A stretch of 35,825 nucleotides of DNA from VRUB01 sp046758085 (GTDB taxonomy: Bacteria; Pseudomonadota; Gammaproteobacteria; Acidiferrobacterales; SPGG2). The stretch spans positions 1-35,825 of the forward strand of contig JBHHZP010000017.1 in NCBI GenBank assembly GCA_046758085.1, written 5' to 3'. The notes beneath the pieces are model-generated. The model worked only from the letters and a program-made list of their open reading frames with translations, was not told the DNA's origin and did not search any database. The translations under genes were made by a program, and so were the position numbers. How positions within the stretch are numbered: the stretch's first letter is position 1; each line of letters begins with the position of its first letter. Below, one piece after another: positions 1 through 8,639 of this stretch.

Positions 1-70
1 CGGCCCACCTAGCACCCAGCGTGAACGCGGCACTGAAGACAAGCACTGCCAGGATGTACTTATGTCGCAT
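1..70 (-). CDS. N-terminus of an exported protein, cut by the window edge
   Basis: An open frame on the minus strand starts with ATG at 70-68 and leaves the window after 23 codons. It reads MRHKYILAVLVFSAAFTLGA and then RWA. This is a basic start followed by a hydrophobic stretch, the form of a signal peptide or membrane anchor. A strong Shine-Dalgarno sequence, GGAGG, lies nine bases upstream of the ATG, which supports a real start. A second ATG in another frame lies closer to the GGAGG, but its product has no signal-like character. Nothing more can be said about function because the rest of the gene is outside the window. Confidence 0.5.
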   Translation of the reverse strand, partial: MRHKYILAVLVFSAAFTLGARWA

Positions 71-90
71 GGCATATGTCCTCCAGGCCC

Positions 91-527
91 CGGCTTGAAA
101 CGCGGAAACTTACCAAGACAAAGATGCCTTAGGAATGGGCTGCGCTCGAGAGACCTGGACTGCACCTTTGTTTCCGAGACCGTCGCAAGCCCGGGATGCT
201 GGCACCGAGCCTACAGCGGTAAGGCCGAGGAGGGAAAAGTGCCCGTGGCACTTTTCCCGGCCGCACGGGCTCGCCCCGGGTGAGCCGGAGATGTGCCAAG
301 GCTCCCGGGGGAGCCTTGGCCCGGCGAACGGGCAGAGCAGGGATGCTCTGCCCCGGTCTTCGAAGCGCAGCAGGAGTGCGCAGCGCAGGAAGGCGAGCCC
401 CGGTCCTGCACGCGGGCCACGATTGCGTAGCGCCGCAGGTATGCACGGCGTGTCTCGGAAACAAAGACGCGATCCAGGCATCGGGCGGTTGTGGAACACC
501 AGTGGTCGCATGGCTTCTTGCTATTGT
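91..527 (-). repeat. Dispersed repeat C, copy 1, interrupted by a hairpin array
   Basis: The outer parts (about 91-217 and 428-527) match, in inverted orientation, the sequence at 32000-32208. Shared blocks include GCCTTAGGAATGGGCTGC, CCTTTGTTTCCGAGAC, GATGCTGGCACCGAGCCTAC and CACGGCGTGTCTCGG. The element carries internal inverted repeats CCTTTGTTTCCGAGAC and GTCTCGGAAACAAAG. Here they are separated by about 270 bp because a hairpin array sits between them; in the other copy they are about 50 bp apart. Open frames across this region have no recognisable protein content and are treated as non-coding. Confidence 0.75.
225..428 (-). repeat. Nested multi-hairpin array inside repeat C
   Basis: Three near-perfect hairpins follow each other. 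At 232-258 a 12-bp stem GGGAAAAGTGCC closes a 3-nt loop. At 295-320 a 12-bp stem GCCAAGGCTCCC closes a 2-nt loop. At 330-353 a 10-bp stem GGGCAGAGCA closes a 4-nt loop. The spacers GGTGAGCCGGA (280-290), CCCGGCGAACGGG and GAAGCGCAGCA also occur in the arrays at 25684-25830 and 35640-35790, where the hairpins between them have different sequences. The array reads in the minus direction relative to those copies, the same direction as the redox cluster upstream of it. Confidence 0.7.
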
Positions 528-595
528 CTGTCCGGTTTGAGCGAACCCGTGATGCGCACCTTATCAGTTTGCCCTCGTTCGCGAGCACAAGCCAG

Positions 596-711
596 CCAAG
601 GGAGGCTTGGACCAGTGCCTAAACGAAGCAGAAGGTGCGCAGCGCACGGACAAAAGTAGGAAAGCGAGGCGCCGCACGCCGGTTCGCGCATCATCGCCGC
701 CAGGCGAGCTC
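596..711 (-). repeat. Degenerate hairpin-element remnant after the redox cluster
   Basis: A 22-nt stretch at 686-707 matches 9059-9080 at 20 of 22 positions. Both lie within 20 nt of the stop codon of an oxidoreductase-cluster gene and read in the minus direction. On the minus strand each begins with a CGCC/GGCG mini-hairpin, like the start of the larger elements at 16319 and 25857. A small hairpin CCAAG/CTTGG lies at 596-610. No U-tract follows, so I do not call a terminator. Confidence 0.45.
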
Positions 712-724
712 TGACCCGTTAGTT

Positions 725-2959
725 CTAGTTAAAGGGCTCGGCGCGCTTGATGAGCTCGTCCAGGTTCGGCTCATCGGGATTTCGCGGCTTCCCCGGGTGG
801 ATGATGCACACCTGGCAGCTCTCGGCCGCTTCGACGAGCTCGCGGTAGCTGCCGGCGTCCGGGTCTGCGATGTAGGCCTGCTTGTTGTCATCGTAGGTGA
901 ACATCCTGCTGTTTATCTGTGTGCACTCATCGCAGGTGGTGCAACGGGGCGTCTCGATATACGGCTCGTCCGCAGGCGCCTCGACCGCCTGCGCGGGCGC
1001 CGCCGGTTCTGGTGCCGCGGCCGGCGCTTGCTGCGGCGCTGCTGCCGCCAGAACCGCGGCCGCTTGCACGGGCTGCTCGTTCAGCGCCTCCAGCTCGTGG
1101 CGCCTTTGCTGCTCCCAGGCCGCCCTTTGCGTCTCCAGCAGCCGGCGGGAATGCGAGTTGTTGATCCCGCCGAGCTCCTGCAGGCTGTGCCACATTTCAC
1201 GACAGTGGCGCGCCGCCTGGATGAGCTTGTCTTCGACGACTGCCCGGTAAAGGACATTGCCCTCCTCGACCACGAGCACGTACGGGACCTTGTCGGCGGC
1301 GTCCTCGGCATCCAGCCGCAGGAACTCGTCCACCGGAACCATGCTGTCGTGCCACTGGGCCCGCGGCACTCGGGCGAAGTGCCCGGCATAGCGTCCATCG
1401 CAGGCCACGAAGTCGACGAAGCTGAAGGCCACGTCCTGCGATATGCGCTGCAGGTCCTGATCCTCGTACGACAGCCGATGGAGCGGCCAGTTCGCCTCTA
1501 CCTGGGGGTTGCCCTCGATACGGAACCGTGATGCCCAGTCGTCTCCGGCGGCCGGGTCGTAGCTGAATGCCGGGAACGCGCGCGACTCCATGGCCGCGGC
1601 CGCGAGCAGATACGGTGAGAGCGTGGGCGCATGCATGGCCGCCCCCGAGAATACGCTGTACAGCGCCGGCCTGTCGCCGCTCACTCCGTTCAGGATCCGG
1701 TCCCTTAGCTGATAGAGACAAGAGCTGCTCGATTGCAGCACGAAGGCGTTGCTGAGACCGACCGCCATGCGCGCGAGCTGTGAGCCGTGCATGCCGAAGG
1801 AGAGTTGCCCGTTGCTGATTGAGCGCTCCTCGAGGATGTCGTCGGTCTGGAACAACACCTTGAACGGCAGGCCTGAGGCGAGCATCTCTATGAGCGTCGC
1901 CCGCTCTTCGGCGTTACAGCGCCTGTCATGCACACATACCAGATACGACGGCAGCAGCGCCAGGTCCTGTGGTCCTAAGGAACGCTCGTCAAAATGGCTG
2001 AAGAACGCATCGTGCTTGGACTCCTTGTATCGGTTCTCGATCTCCCGTTCGCCGATGGCGATGGCCTTGAAGAGCGCGATGACCTCGGGTAGTCGGTCGT
2101 GGAAGGCCTTCAGCGCACGCGTGCAGCGGTCGAAGACGAAGGAGTGCGGCTCTTCGCACCCAGCGTCGCTCTTACGCCCGCGCGGCGGCGCGAAAAACCT
2201 CTGCGACTCAAGCACCGTGAGAACGGAGCTAATGCGCTGGCGGCGGCTTGGTGGCAGCGAGTCGACTGCACCACCCTTTCTCAAGATGCGTGACATCGCC
2301 TCGAAGTCGAACACCTGCTCATATGCGGTTCCCACGGAGCGCTTGAGGTTCTCCGGGGATCGTGCCGCATCCGACCGCATGAAGTCGGCCCGCAGTATGT
2401 CTGAAAGCTTGACCACGAGCTCGTCGAGCTTGTCGTGGAATCTGCGGGCCTTGTTCTTCTGGACCACGTTCCAGGCGTGCGTCAGCAATTTTACCGGCAG
2501 CTCTTGATCGCAGTCGCTGAGCTCGCCATCGAACGTGAGCGCGCGGCGGGCGCGCTCCAGGCTGTCTTGCAGCGACCCGCGTGCGGACTCGCCGGCCCTG
2601 GAAAGCAGCGCGCTCGCCGCCAGATCCCAAAGCTCCATGAGCGGGCCCTTGTTGCCGCCCGATGCGAGCGTGCGTATCTCCCGCTCAAGCGCGAGCACGT
2701 GCTTCCTTATGCGCTCGCCCTCGATGCCACGCGGGGCGATCTCCTGCAGGATGTGGTCGATAATGCGCGAGAGCGGCCGCGCAAATGTGTCGTCGGTGTC
2801 GACCAACACCAACGGGTAGTCATAACGCAGCTTCGACAGATCCTGGTATGCGCCGAACAAGGCCGGGCGCAGGCCCAGCCGATCGCCGCCGTCGAGATCA
2901 ATGCCGGACCTTTGCGCCGTCAGATGAAAAGTGGCAAGTGGTAAAAGGTTCTCGCTCAT
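725..2959 (-). CDS. PFOR-like protein with C-terminal ferredoxin domain
   Basis: This 744-residue protein (ATG at 2959; an in-frame GTG lies one codon upstream) ends the redox cluster, 104 bp after the beta subunit gene. The C-terminus is a ferredoxin-like domain: cysteines 673, 676 and 679 in CTTCDEC, then 715 and 718 in SCQVCIIHPGKP. It follows an Ala/Pro-rich linker at about 625-665. Residues about 360-500 recall the last (TPP) domain of pyruvate:ferredoxin oxidoreductase, with ASGLPFKVL, then QLARMAVGLSNAFV, a run like the family's acceptor segment, and NWPLHRL. The TPP-binding GDG motif of active enzymes is absent; the equivalent stretch reads LVCVHDRRCNAEE. I infer a catalytically dead homologue used as a scaffold or electron carrier for the neighbouring oxidoreductase. 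The N-terminal 350 residues I do not recognise. Confidence 0.7.
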   Translation of the reverse strand: MSENLLPLATFHLTAQRSGIDLDGGDRLGLRPALFGAYQDLSKLRYDYPLVLVDTDDTFARPLSRIIDHILQEIAPRGIEGERIRKHVLALEREIRTLASGGNKGPLMELWDLAASALLSRAGESARGSLQDSLERARRALTFDGELSDCDQELPVKLLTHAWNVVQKNKARRFHDKLDELVVKLSDILRADFMRSDAARSPENLKRSVGTAYEQVFDFEAMSRILRKGGAVDSLPPSRRQRISSVLTVLESQRFFAPPRGRKSDAGCEEPHSFVFDRCTRALKAFHDRLPEVIALFKAIAIGEREIENRYKESKHDAFFSHFDERSLGPQDLALLPSYLVCVHDRRCNAEERATLIEMLASGLPFKVLFQTDDILEERSISNGQLSFGMHGSQLARMAVGLSNAFVLQSSSSCLYQLRDRILNGVSGDRPALYSVFSGAAMHAPTLSPYLLAAAAMESRAFPAFSYDPAAGDDWASRFRIEGNPQVEANWPLHRLSYEDQDLQRISQDVAFSFVDFVACDGRYAGHFARVPRAQWHDSMVPVDEFLRLDAEDAADKVPYVLVVEEGNVLYRAVVEDKLIQAARHCREMWHSLQELGGINNSHSRRLLETQRAAWEQQRRHELEALNEQPVQAAAVLAAAAPQQAPAAAPEPAAPAQAVEAPADEPYIETPRCTTCDECTQINSRMFTYDDNKQAYIADPDAGSYRELVEAAESCQVCIIHPGKPRNPDEPNLDELIKRAEPFN

Positions 2960-3063
2960 CACATCATCGAGTTCGTTTTCTCTCAGTCAAACCGGGTGTG
3001 CTCGCGTTCGTGGGCGTGGTTCCCGGCAACCGCGCAACTGCGTGCAGCCGCCGGATTTTCCGA

Positions 3064-4035
3064 TCACTCCGCACGCCGTATCGTGAACTTGTCGAACTCC
3101 TTTTCGAGCGCGGCCTTGATAGCATCCGCCGTGTACGAGCGCTTGGGTTTTAGCAGGTCCTCGTAGCACGGTGCATCGGTGTTTCGGTACAGAACGCCCA
3201 CGGGTATCGGGTCGTGGGCCGAAGCGATCTCTCTGGCCCGGCTCAGGTCGCTGGGGTCGTGCTGCTCTTGGCGGCGGAAGACCCTGGAGAGGCTCTGTCC
3301 AAGCTGGATTCCGTCCTCGTGAACCAGCATCAGCGTGCGCCCCGGGTCCTTTATCCATGGATCGTACCACCCCGGCAGGAACTCCGGGCAGCGCTGCAGT
3401 ACGCGCACGAACGCAAAGCCCTTGTGGTGAAACGCCTGCGCGACGATGTCGTACAGCAGCTCCGGTATCCAATCCACGGCCTGGGCAACGAACGAGGCGT
3501 TCGCGACCCCGAGGGTCACGCTCAGCGGGTCGAGTGGCTCCAGTGGCGTGCCCCGGGGCGTGGTGTTGCTCTTCAGGCCACGCGGAGACGTGGGCGATGC
3601 CTGCATCTTGGTCAGACCGTAGATCTGATTGTCATGCATCAGTACGGTCATATCCATGTTGTAGCGGATGGCGTGGATCCAGTGCGCGGTGCCGATGCTG
3701 CAGCAATCGCCGTCGCCGGTGATCACGAACACATGCAGGTCAGGGCGCTTCAGCTTGATGCCTTCGGCCACCGGAAGCGCGCGACCGTGAAGACCGTGGA
3801 ACCCGTAGGTGTGCATGTAGTGCGGGAGCCTGCTCGAGCAGCCGATGCCCGATACGAACATGGTTCTCTCTGGAGCCAGGTGCTCGTCGCGGCACAGTCG
3901 CTGGAGGACCGCGAGGATGCCGTTGTCGCCGCAGCCAACGCACCAGCGCGGCACGGCGCTCTGGTAATCCTCGAGCGTGTAGTGCTCGTCGTACAATCGC
4001 AGCAAACATTCGCTGGCTGATGTGACCATCATCAT
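3064..4035 (-). CDS. 2-oxoacid:ferredoxin oxidoreductase beta subunit (set 1)
   Basis: The 323-residue protein is the TPP and Fe-S subunit of a 2-oxoacid:ferredoxin oxidoreductase, which oxidatively decarboxylates a 2-oxoacid with CoA, or runs in reverse. It has WCVGCGDNG with cysteines 32 and 35, a further conserved Cys in SGIGCSS, and the TPP/Mg motif from GDGD (107-110) to DNQIYG (135-140). The sequence YGLTKMQASPTS resembles the 2-oxoglutarate-type (Kor) beta subunits more than classical pyruvate enzymes, but substrate cannot be fixed from sequence. The start is ATG at 4035, which overlaps the alpha stop codon as ATGA; two more in-frame ATGs follow directly. An upstream frame extension to 4152 overlaps the alpha gene and is not real. 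Translational coupling to the alpha gene is likely. Confidence 0.93.
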   Translation of the reverse strand: MMMVTSASECLLRLYDEHYTLEDYQSAVPRWCVGCGDNGILAVLQRLCRDEHLAPERTMFVSGIGCSSRLPHYMHTYGFHGLHGRALPVAEGIKLKRPDLHVFVITGDGDCCSIGTAHWIHAIRYNMDMTVLMHDNQIYGLTKMQASPTSPRGLKSNTTPRGTPLEPLDPLSVTLGVANASFVAQAVDWIPELLYDIVAQAFHHKGFAFVRVLQRCPEFLPGWYDPWIKDPGRTLMLVHEDGIQLGQSLSRVFRRQEQHDPSDLSRAREIASAHDPIPVGVLYRNTDAPCYEDLLKPKRSYTADAIKAALEKEFDKFTIRRAE

Positions 4036-5996
4036 CCTGTTTTGTGCAATCTTTCTTGTATGGCATGGGCGATGGCCCCGGGCTTGATCGGCTGGCCCTT
4101 GACCTCGGACCAGCAGTCGACGTCGATGAGGTAACGTGCCCGCAGCAGCCATGCCAGCTCCGAGTAGCGGCGATTCTCGTCGTCGATGAGTTCCTCATCG
4201 AGGCGGTCGCACCAGTTGCTCTCCACCGTCATGACCTGGTTAAAACGGCGCAGCAGCGGCTTGATGCCCGACGCCATCGGCTGCAGAAACCTCAGGTGCA
4301 TCGAAGACACCTTGTGACCCTGCGCGCGTACGCGCTCGACGGCCTCTTCAATGGCGCCCTTCGTGCTTCCCCAACCGACGACCAGCAGCTCGCCCTCGGC
4401 CTCGCCGAACAGCGGCGGCGTCTTCAGGGTCTTTTGCACGGCGGCCAGCTTGAGGCTGCGATGGCGGATGCCTTCCTCGTTGACGTCGGGCTCGTAAGCG
4501 ACGCGGCTCATGCGATCGTGCGCGAGCCCGGTTAAGCAGTGCATGCCGTTCGGCTGTCCCGGGATAAACCTGCGGAGTAGGCCGGTGCGACCATCCCAAT
4601 CGTACGGTTTCGCGCCGGTGGGGATCGCGCTTTGATCCACCGGCGGTGCGAGCCACTGCTCGGTGAAGCGTGGCCGCGGGAACGGCTGCTGAGCCGATGC
4701 CAGGCTGGCGTCTGTCAGCACGACTACTACCATATTGAACGTCTCCGCGATCTTCCGCGCCGTGATCATCGAGTAGAAACAGTCTTCGATGTTCGCCGCG
4801 GCCATAACGACCTTGGGTGTATCGCCGTGGCCGCCGAAGCATGCGAACAGCAGGTCTCCCTGCTCGGCCTTGGTCGGCAGGCCCGTACTGGGCCCACCGC
4901 GCTGTACGTTCACCACCACCAACGGGATCTCCGCCATCACCGCAAGACCGATGGTCTCCTGCTTCAATGAGAAGCCGGGACCCGAGGTGATGGTCACCGC
5001 GCACTTGCCCGCGTAGGAGGCACCGATCGCGAACGCACAGGCAGCGATCTCGTCCTCTGCCTGGTGTACCACGCCGCCCACCTTGGGGAACACCTCACTC
5101 AAGTAGTGCGATGCCGAGGTGGCGGGAGTGATCGGGTACATGGCGCACACCTGCATGCCTGATGCCAGCACCCCGAGGGCAAGCGCGGTGTTGCCGTTGA
5201 CAACGATCTGGGGCTCGCGCTGCTCGGAGGGGGGGATCCGGAACTTGATATCGAGGTTCGCCTCCGCCCACTTGGTCCCCGCCTCCAAGAGCTTGAGGTT
5301 GTCGTCGATGACACCTCGGCTCTTCTTCGCGAACACACGTGCAACCTGCTCGCGGGCGGTTTGTGGGTCCAGACTGTAGATGCTACAGAGCAATCCCAGC
5401 ACGAACATGTTCTTGCCACGCCGCGGATCGGTGACGAGCCGCAGGCACTCCGTTTCCATCGGGATTTCGTAGACCCTGTAGCCATCGCGTATGAGCTCGT
5501 CGTAGACGCGGGTATAAGATGCAACGATCTCTGGGTCCGGGTCGCTGCGCCATTTGTTCTCCAGCAGTATGATGCAACCAGCCTTGAGCTCGTGGTCATG
5601 CACACGGCCCAGCAGCACTTGCTCATTGAAGGCCACGACCAGGTCGGCCTCGTCACCACCATTGGTGACGGGGTGCGCAGCTACGCGAATGCGGTTGCCG
5701 CTGGCGCCGGCCATGCGCCGCGCCGGAGGCTGGATCTCGGCGGGGATAATCTCGACGGTCCAAATGCCGTTTCCCATCCGCGCCGCGATCGACCCGAACG
5801 ACTGGCCGCAGCGCTGCGCGCCTTCGCCAGAGTCGCTGATGATCTCGACGATATGCTCCTCGAGGGTCAGCGCCGGTTTGCCCCGCGCAGAAGAACGGTC
5901 GCGTCGATCCATGCCCGGTATCGGGTCCAGCCGTGGCTGGTTGCCCACGGGCAGATCGGGTCGCGGTTTTTTTTCTTTCAGAAGCCGTGTGCTCAT
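4032..5996 (-). CDS. 2-oxoacid:ferredoxin oxidoreductase, fused gamma-alpha subunit (set 1)
   Basis: The 654-residue protein fuses the gamma domain (about 48-235; SDSGEGAQ at 54-61, ADLVVAFNEQ at 117-126) to the alpha domain (about 262-640). The alpha part has MYPITPAT (286-293), HQAEDEIAA (311-319), TSGPGFSLKQE and RGGPSTGLPTKAEQ (366-379), all typical of KorA-type subunits. It pairs with the beta subunit encoded next. The first 45 residues are a charged, Pro/Arg-rich extension outside the usual fold; it includes a run of eight A's coding for Lys codons near residue 8. No clear Shine-Dalgarno sequence precedes ATG 5996, which lies 22 bp after nfnB, so translation may depend on coupling. A start further in (for example near residue 29) is possible. 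Confidence 0.92.
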   Translation of the reverse strand: MSTRLLKEKKPRPDLPVGNQPRLDPIPGMDRRDRSSARGKPALTLEEHIVEIISDSGEGAQRCGQSFGSIAARMGNGIWTVEIIPAEIQPPARRMAGASGNRIRVAAHPVTNGGDEADLVVAFNEQVLLGRVHDHELKAGCIILLENKWRSDPDPEIVASYTRVYDELIRDGYRVYEIPMETECLRLVTDPRRGKNMFVLGLLCSIYSLDPQTAREQVARVFAKKSRGVIDDNLKLLEAGTKWAEANLDIKFRIPPSEQREPQIVVNGNTALALGVLASGMQVCAMYPITPATSASHYLSEVFPKVGGVVHQAEDEIAACAFAIGASYAGKCAVTITSGPGFSLKQETIGLAVMAEIPLVVVNVQRGGPSTGLPTKAEQGDLLFACFGGHGDTPKVVMAAANIEDCFYSMITARKIAETFNMVVVVLTDASLASAQQPFPRPRFTEQWLAPPVDQSAIPTGAKPYDWDGRTGLLRRFIPGQPNGMHCLTGLAHDRMSRVAYEPDVNEEGIRHRSLKLAAVQKTLKTPPLFGEAEGELLVVGWGSTKGAIEEAVERVRAQGHKVSSMHLRFLQPMASGIKPLLRRFNQVMTVESNWCDRLDEELIDDENRRYSELAWLLRARYLIDVDCWSEVKGQPIKPGAIAHAIQERLHKTG

Positions 5997-6018
5997 TCGA
6001 GGATCGTGTTCCAGTGAT

Positions 6019-7524
6019 TTATGCTAGCCGCATGCGAGCGAAGTTCTTTTGCTCGAGCTCGATGCCAAACAGCTTTCCCTCGGCGCCCGCGCGCTCCGGG
6101 AGGTAGACGATATCGCTATCGGCTATGCCGAGATAGGCCTTGATGCTGCGCGCCGCCTTGCGGCCCGCGCCCATGGCCAATATGACGGTGGCCCCGCCGG
6201 TGACGATGTCGCCGCCGGCGTAGACGCCCGCCATAGATGTGGCCAGGTTGTCGTCCACCTCGATGTAACCGCGTGGGTTTAGCTTGAGCTTGGAGGTCTG
6301 GCCGATGATCGGATTCGCGCTGGTGCCGATGGCGTAGACGATCATGTCGGCTTCGAATTCGTACTCGCTGCCCTCGACCGGCAGCGGGCGCCGTCGACCC
6401 GACTCGTCGGCCTCACCGAGCTCCATGCGAATGCAGCGCATGCCGTGCACGTTACCGTTACCGTCGTCAAGGATCTCGACCGGCGCGGTCAGCCAGTGAA
6501 ACTCGATGCCCTCTTCTTCGGCATGCTCGATCTCCTCTAGCCTTGCGGGACTTTCGGCCTTAGTACGGCGATATACGCAATGCACGTTCTGAGCGCCCAA
6601 CCTGAGGGACACCCTCATTGCATCCATCGCCGTGTTACCGGCGCCAATCACGGCGATCTTCTTGCCGAGGTGCAACGGCGTGTCATACTCGGGAAACTCC
6701 CCGGCGTGCATGAGGTTGCAGCGCGTCAGCAGCTCGTTGGCGGAAAGCACACCGTTGAGGGACTCGCCCGGGATGTCCATGAACCGAGGCGAGCCCGCGC
6801 CGGTACCGATAAAGACGGCGTCGTAACCCATCTCATCGAGCAACTGCTCGATCGTGAACAGACGCCCGACCAACGTGTTGCACATTATATTCACGCCTAG
6901 CTTGGCCAGGTTCTGGACCTCGGCGTCGATCACGCGATCGGGCAGGCGGAACTCCGGTATGCCATAGCGCAAAACGCCGCCTGGCTTGTGGAACGCCTCA
7001 TATATGGTGACGTCGCAGCCGGCCTTCGCCAGGTCGGCCGCGCAAGCGATTCCGGCGGGCCCGGAGCCGACGATGGCGACCCGCGCACCATTGGGCTCCC
7101 TGTACGGTAAGTTCGCCCAACCCTGCTCTATGCCGAGGTCGCCGATCCAACGCTCGAGCCGTCCAATCGCCACCGGCTCCAGGGTATCGCCCACCGGACA
7201 CACACCCTCGCACTGATCCTCCTGCGGGCAGACGCGGCCGCAGATCGCCGGCAACAGGTTAGCGTCGCTGACGATATCGTAGGCACCGCGAAAGTCCTGA
7301 TCGATGATCTTCTGGATGAAACCGGGGATGTCGATCTCGACCGGGCAGCCGCGAACGCAGGCAGCCTCCGGACACAACAGACAGCGCTCGCACTCATTGA
7401 GCGCCTCCTGCAGTCGGTACCCGAGTGCCACCTCGCCGAAGTTTTTCACCCGCTGCTGCGGGTCCTGCAGCGGGATCGGCGTGCGCTCCTGCGGAATGGT
7501 TCGTATGGTCTTCTTCACTTTCAT
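6019..7524 (-). CDS. nfnB: NfnB-like NAD(P)H:ferredoxin oxidoreductase large subunit (GltD family)
   Basis: The 501-residue protein belongs to the glutamate-synthase small-subunit family of FAD/NADPH Fe-S proteins. The N-terminal domain binds two clusters: Cys 45, 48, 51, 56 and 60 (CERCLLCPEAACVRGCP), then Cys 95, 99, 104 and 108. The FAD motif VAIVGSGPAGIACAADL starts near 149 and the NADPH motif IAVIGAGNTAMDAM near 289. A C-terminal AGGDIVTGGATVILAMG segment closes the FAD site. A true glutamate synthase would need the large subunit GltB, which is not here. Instead the preceding gene encodes an NfnA-like partner, so the pair most likely forms a transhydrogenase between NADH, NADPH and ferredoxin, possibly electron-bifurcating. 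Sulfide dehydrogenase (SudA) is the alternative family name. Confidence 0.85.
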   Translation of the reverse strand: MKVKKTIRTIPQERTPIPLQDPQQRVKNFGEVALGYRLQEALNECERCLLCPEAACVRGCPVEIDIPGFIQKIIDQDFRGAYDIVSDANLLPAICGRVCPQEDQCEGVCPVGDTLEPVAIGRLERWIGDLGIEQGWANLPYREPNGARVAIVGSGPAGIACAADLAKAGCDVTIYEAFHKPGGVLRYGIPEFRLPDRVIDAEVQNLAKLGVNIMCNTLVGRLFTIEQLLDEMGYDAVFIGTGAGSPRFMDIPGESLNGVLSANELLTRCNLMHAGEFPEYDTPLHLGKKIAVIGAGNTAMDAMRVSLRLGAQNVHCVYRRTKAESPARLEEIEHAEEEGIEFHWLTAPVEILDDGNGNVHGMRCIRMELGEADESGRRRPLPVEGSEYEFEADMIVYAIGTSANPIIGQTSKLKLNPRGYIEVDDNLATSMAGVYAGGDIVTGGATVILAMGAGRKAARSIKAYLGIADSDIVYLPERAGAEGKLFGIELEQKNFARMRLA

Positions 7525-7597
7525 TGCACCGCGGCTCGTGGCAGTTCACGCTCATGCGTGGGTGCCCTGCAGTTGTTGCCCGGGTCGATGTGACTCT

Positions 7598-8560
7598 TCA
7601 ATTTCGTTTCCCAGGGTGTTGTGCGGGGTTAGCGGGCGTCGCGGTCCGGCCGGCGCGGCAGGTCTCTGACCACCGTTCGCGCGCGAGCCTTTCTTCTTGA
7701 GCAAATCGTCGCAGCCGATTCATGAGATCGTCGAAATCGACTTTGTGCCCATCGAAGTCCGGTCCGTCGACGCAGGCGAACACCATCCTGTTGTCCACCC
7801 GCACCCGGCAGCCGCCGCACATCCCCGTGCCATCGATCATGATGGGGTTGAGGCTAACTACGGTCTTGATTTTGTGTGGGCGAGTGGTTTCCGCGGCGGC
7901 CTTCATCATGATCGGCGGGCCGATGGCGACGAGCTCGTCGATATCGGAGTGCCTCTTGATGGCCGCCTCGATTCCGCTGGTGACGAGCCCTTTGATGCCG
8001 ATCGATCCGTCGTCGGTGCAAATAATGAACTCGTCGCAGACCTGTCTGAATTTTTCCTCCCAGAAGACCAACTGCTTGGTTCTGAATCCGACAATGCCGA
8101 TCACGTATGCGCCGCTGTGCTTGAATGCGCGCGCCTGCGGGAACACCGGCGCCACGCCCAACCCGCCGCCGACACACACCACCTTGCGGGTGTCACCGAC
8201 CTGGCTGGGCGCGCCCATGGGCCCCACTACGCTGAACAGCTCAGTTCCGACCCGGCAATCCTGCTGCATCTGCTGCGTGGTTTTTCCGACCGCCTGGATA
8301 ACGAGCGTAAATGTGCCCTTATCCCGGTCGAAATCCGCGATGGTCAATGGGATCCGTTCGCCGTGTTCGTGCGATATGACGATGACGAACTGGCCGGGCC
8401 TTGCCGCCTTGGCGATCATGGGATGACGCACTTCGAGTAGGTAAGCGTTGTCTGAAAAATCCTCGCGTGCCACTATCTCGAACCTGGGGGCTTCATGGGC
8501 CTCCGGCGTGGGTTCGATTTTATCGCTTGGCTCGTTTTTCCCGGCGTTCAATATCACCAT
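7598..8560 (-). CDS. nfnA: NfnA/SudB-like FAD and 2Fe-2S subunit
   Basis: The 320-residue product resembles the electron-transfer subunit of dihydroorotate dehydrogenase and the NfnA subunit. It has the FAD-binding stretch RIPLTIADF (about 69-77), the nucleotide-binding loop VVCVGGGLGVAPVFP, and the C-terminal 2Fe-2S signature DGTGMCGGCRV followed by FACVDGPDFDGHKVDF. Three Cys plus an Asp fits the cluster ligation described for Thermotoga NfnA. I place the start at ATG 8560. The frame stays open to 8797, but that extension runs into a stretch resembling an insertion-sequence end and has no family counterpart. The gene is the first of the downstream half of the cluster and lies 73 bp before nfnB. 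Confidence 0.85.
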   Translation of the reverse strand: MVILNAGKNEPSDKIEPTPEAHEAPRFEIVAREDFSDNAYLLEVRHPMIAKAARPGQFVIVISHEHGERIPLTIADFDRDKGTFTLVIQAVGKTTQQMQQDCRVGTELFSVVGPMGAPSQVGDTRKVVCVGGGLGVAPVFPQARAFKHSGAYVIGIVGFRTKQLVFWEEKFRQVCDEFIICTDDGSIGIKGLVTSGIEAAIKRHSDIDELVAIGPPIMMKAAAETTRPHKIKTVVSLNPIMIDGTGMCGGCRVRVDNRMVFACVDGPDFDGHKVDFDDLMNRLRRFAQEERLARERWSETCRAGRTATPANPAQHPGKRN

Positions 8561-8639
8561 CCGCGATGCGCCCGCTGCCTGAGCGCTCCAATAAGATGTT
8601 CCGGCATACACCGCACGGCGCAAGCGGTGGACCAGCGAC

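Noticed and set aside
596..610. Terminator for the redox cluster
   Set aside because: Only a 5-bp stem, with no T-run after it in the minus direction.
110..659. Several overlapping frames near the left edge
   Set aside because: They lie in palindromic repeat DNA; their peptides are Arg/Pro/Gly-rich and match no family.
1749..2507. Open frame of 252 codons opposite the PFOR-like gene
   Set aside because: Ser/Arg-rich with no recognisable domain; the minus-strand gene has a clear ferredoxin domain and context.
6019..7524. Glutamate synthase small subunit (gltD)
   Set aside because: The fold is shared, but no gltB is present and an NfnA-like partner precedes it in a 2-oxoacid oxidoreductase cluster.
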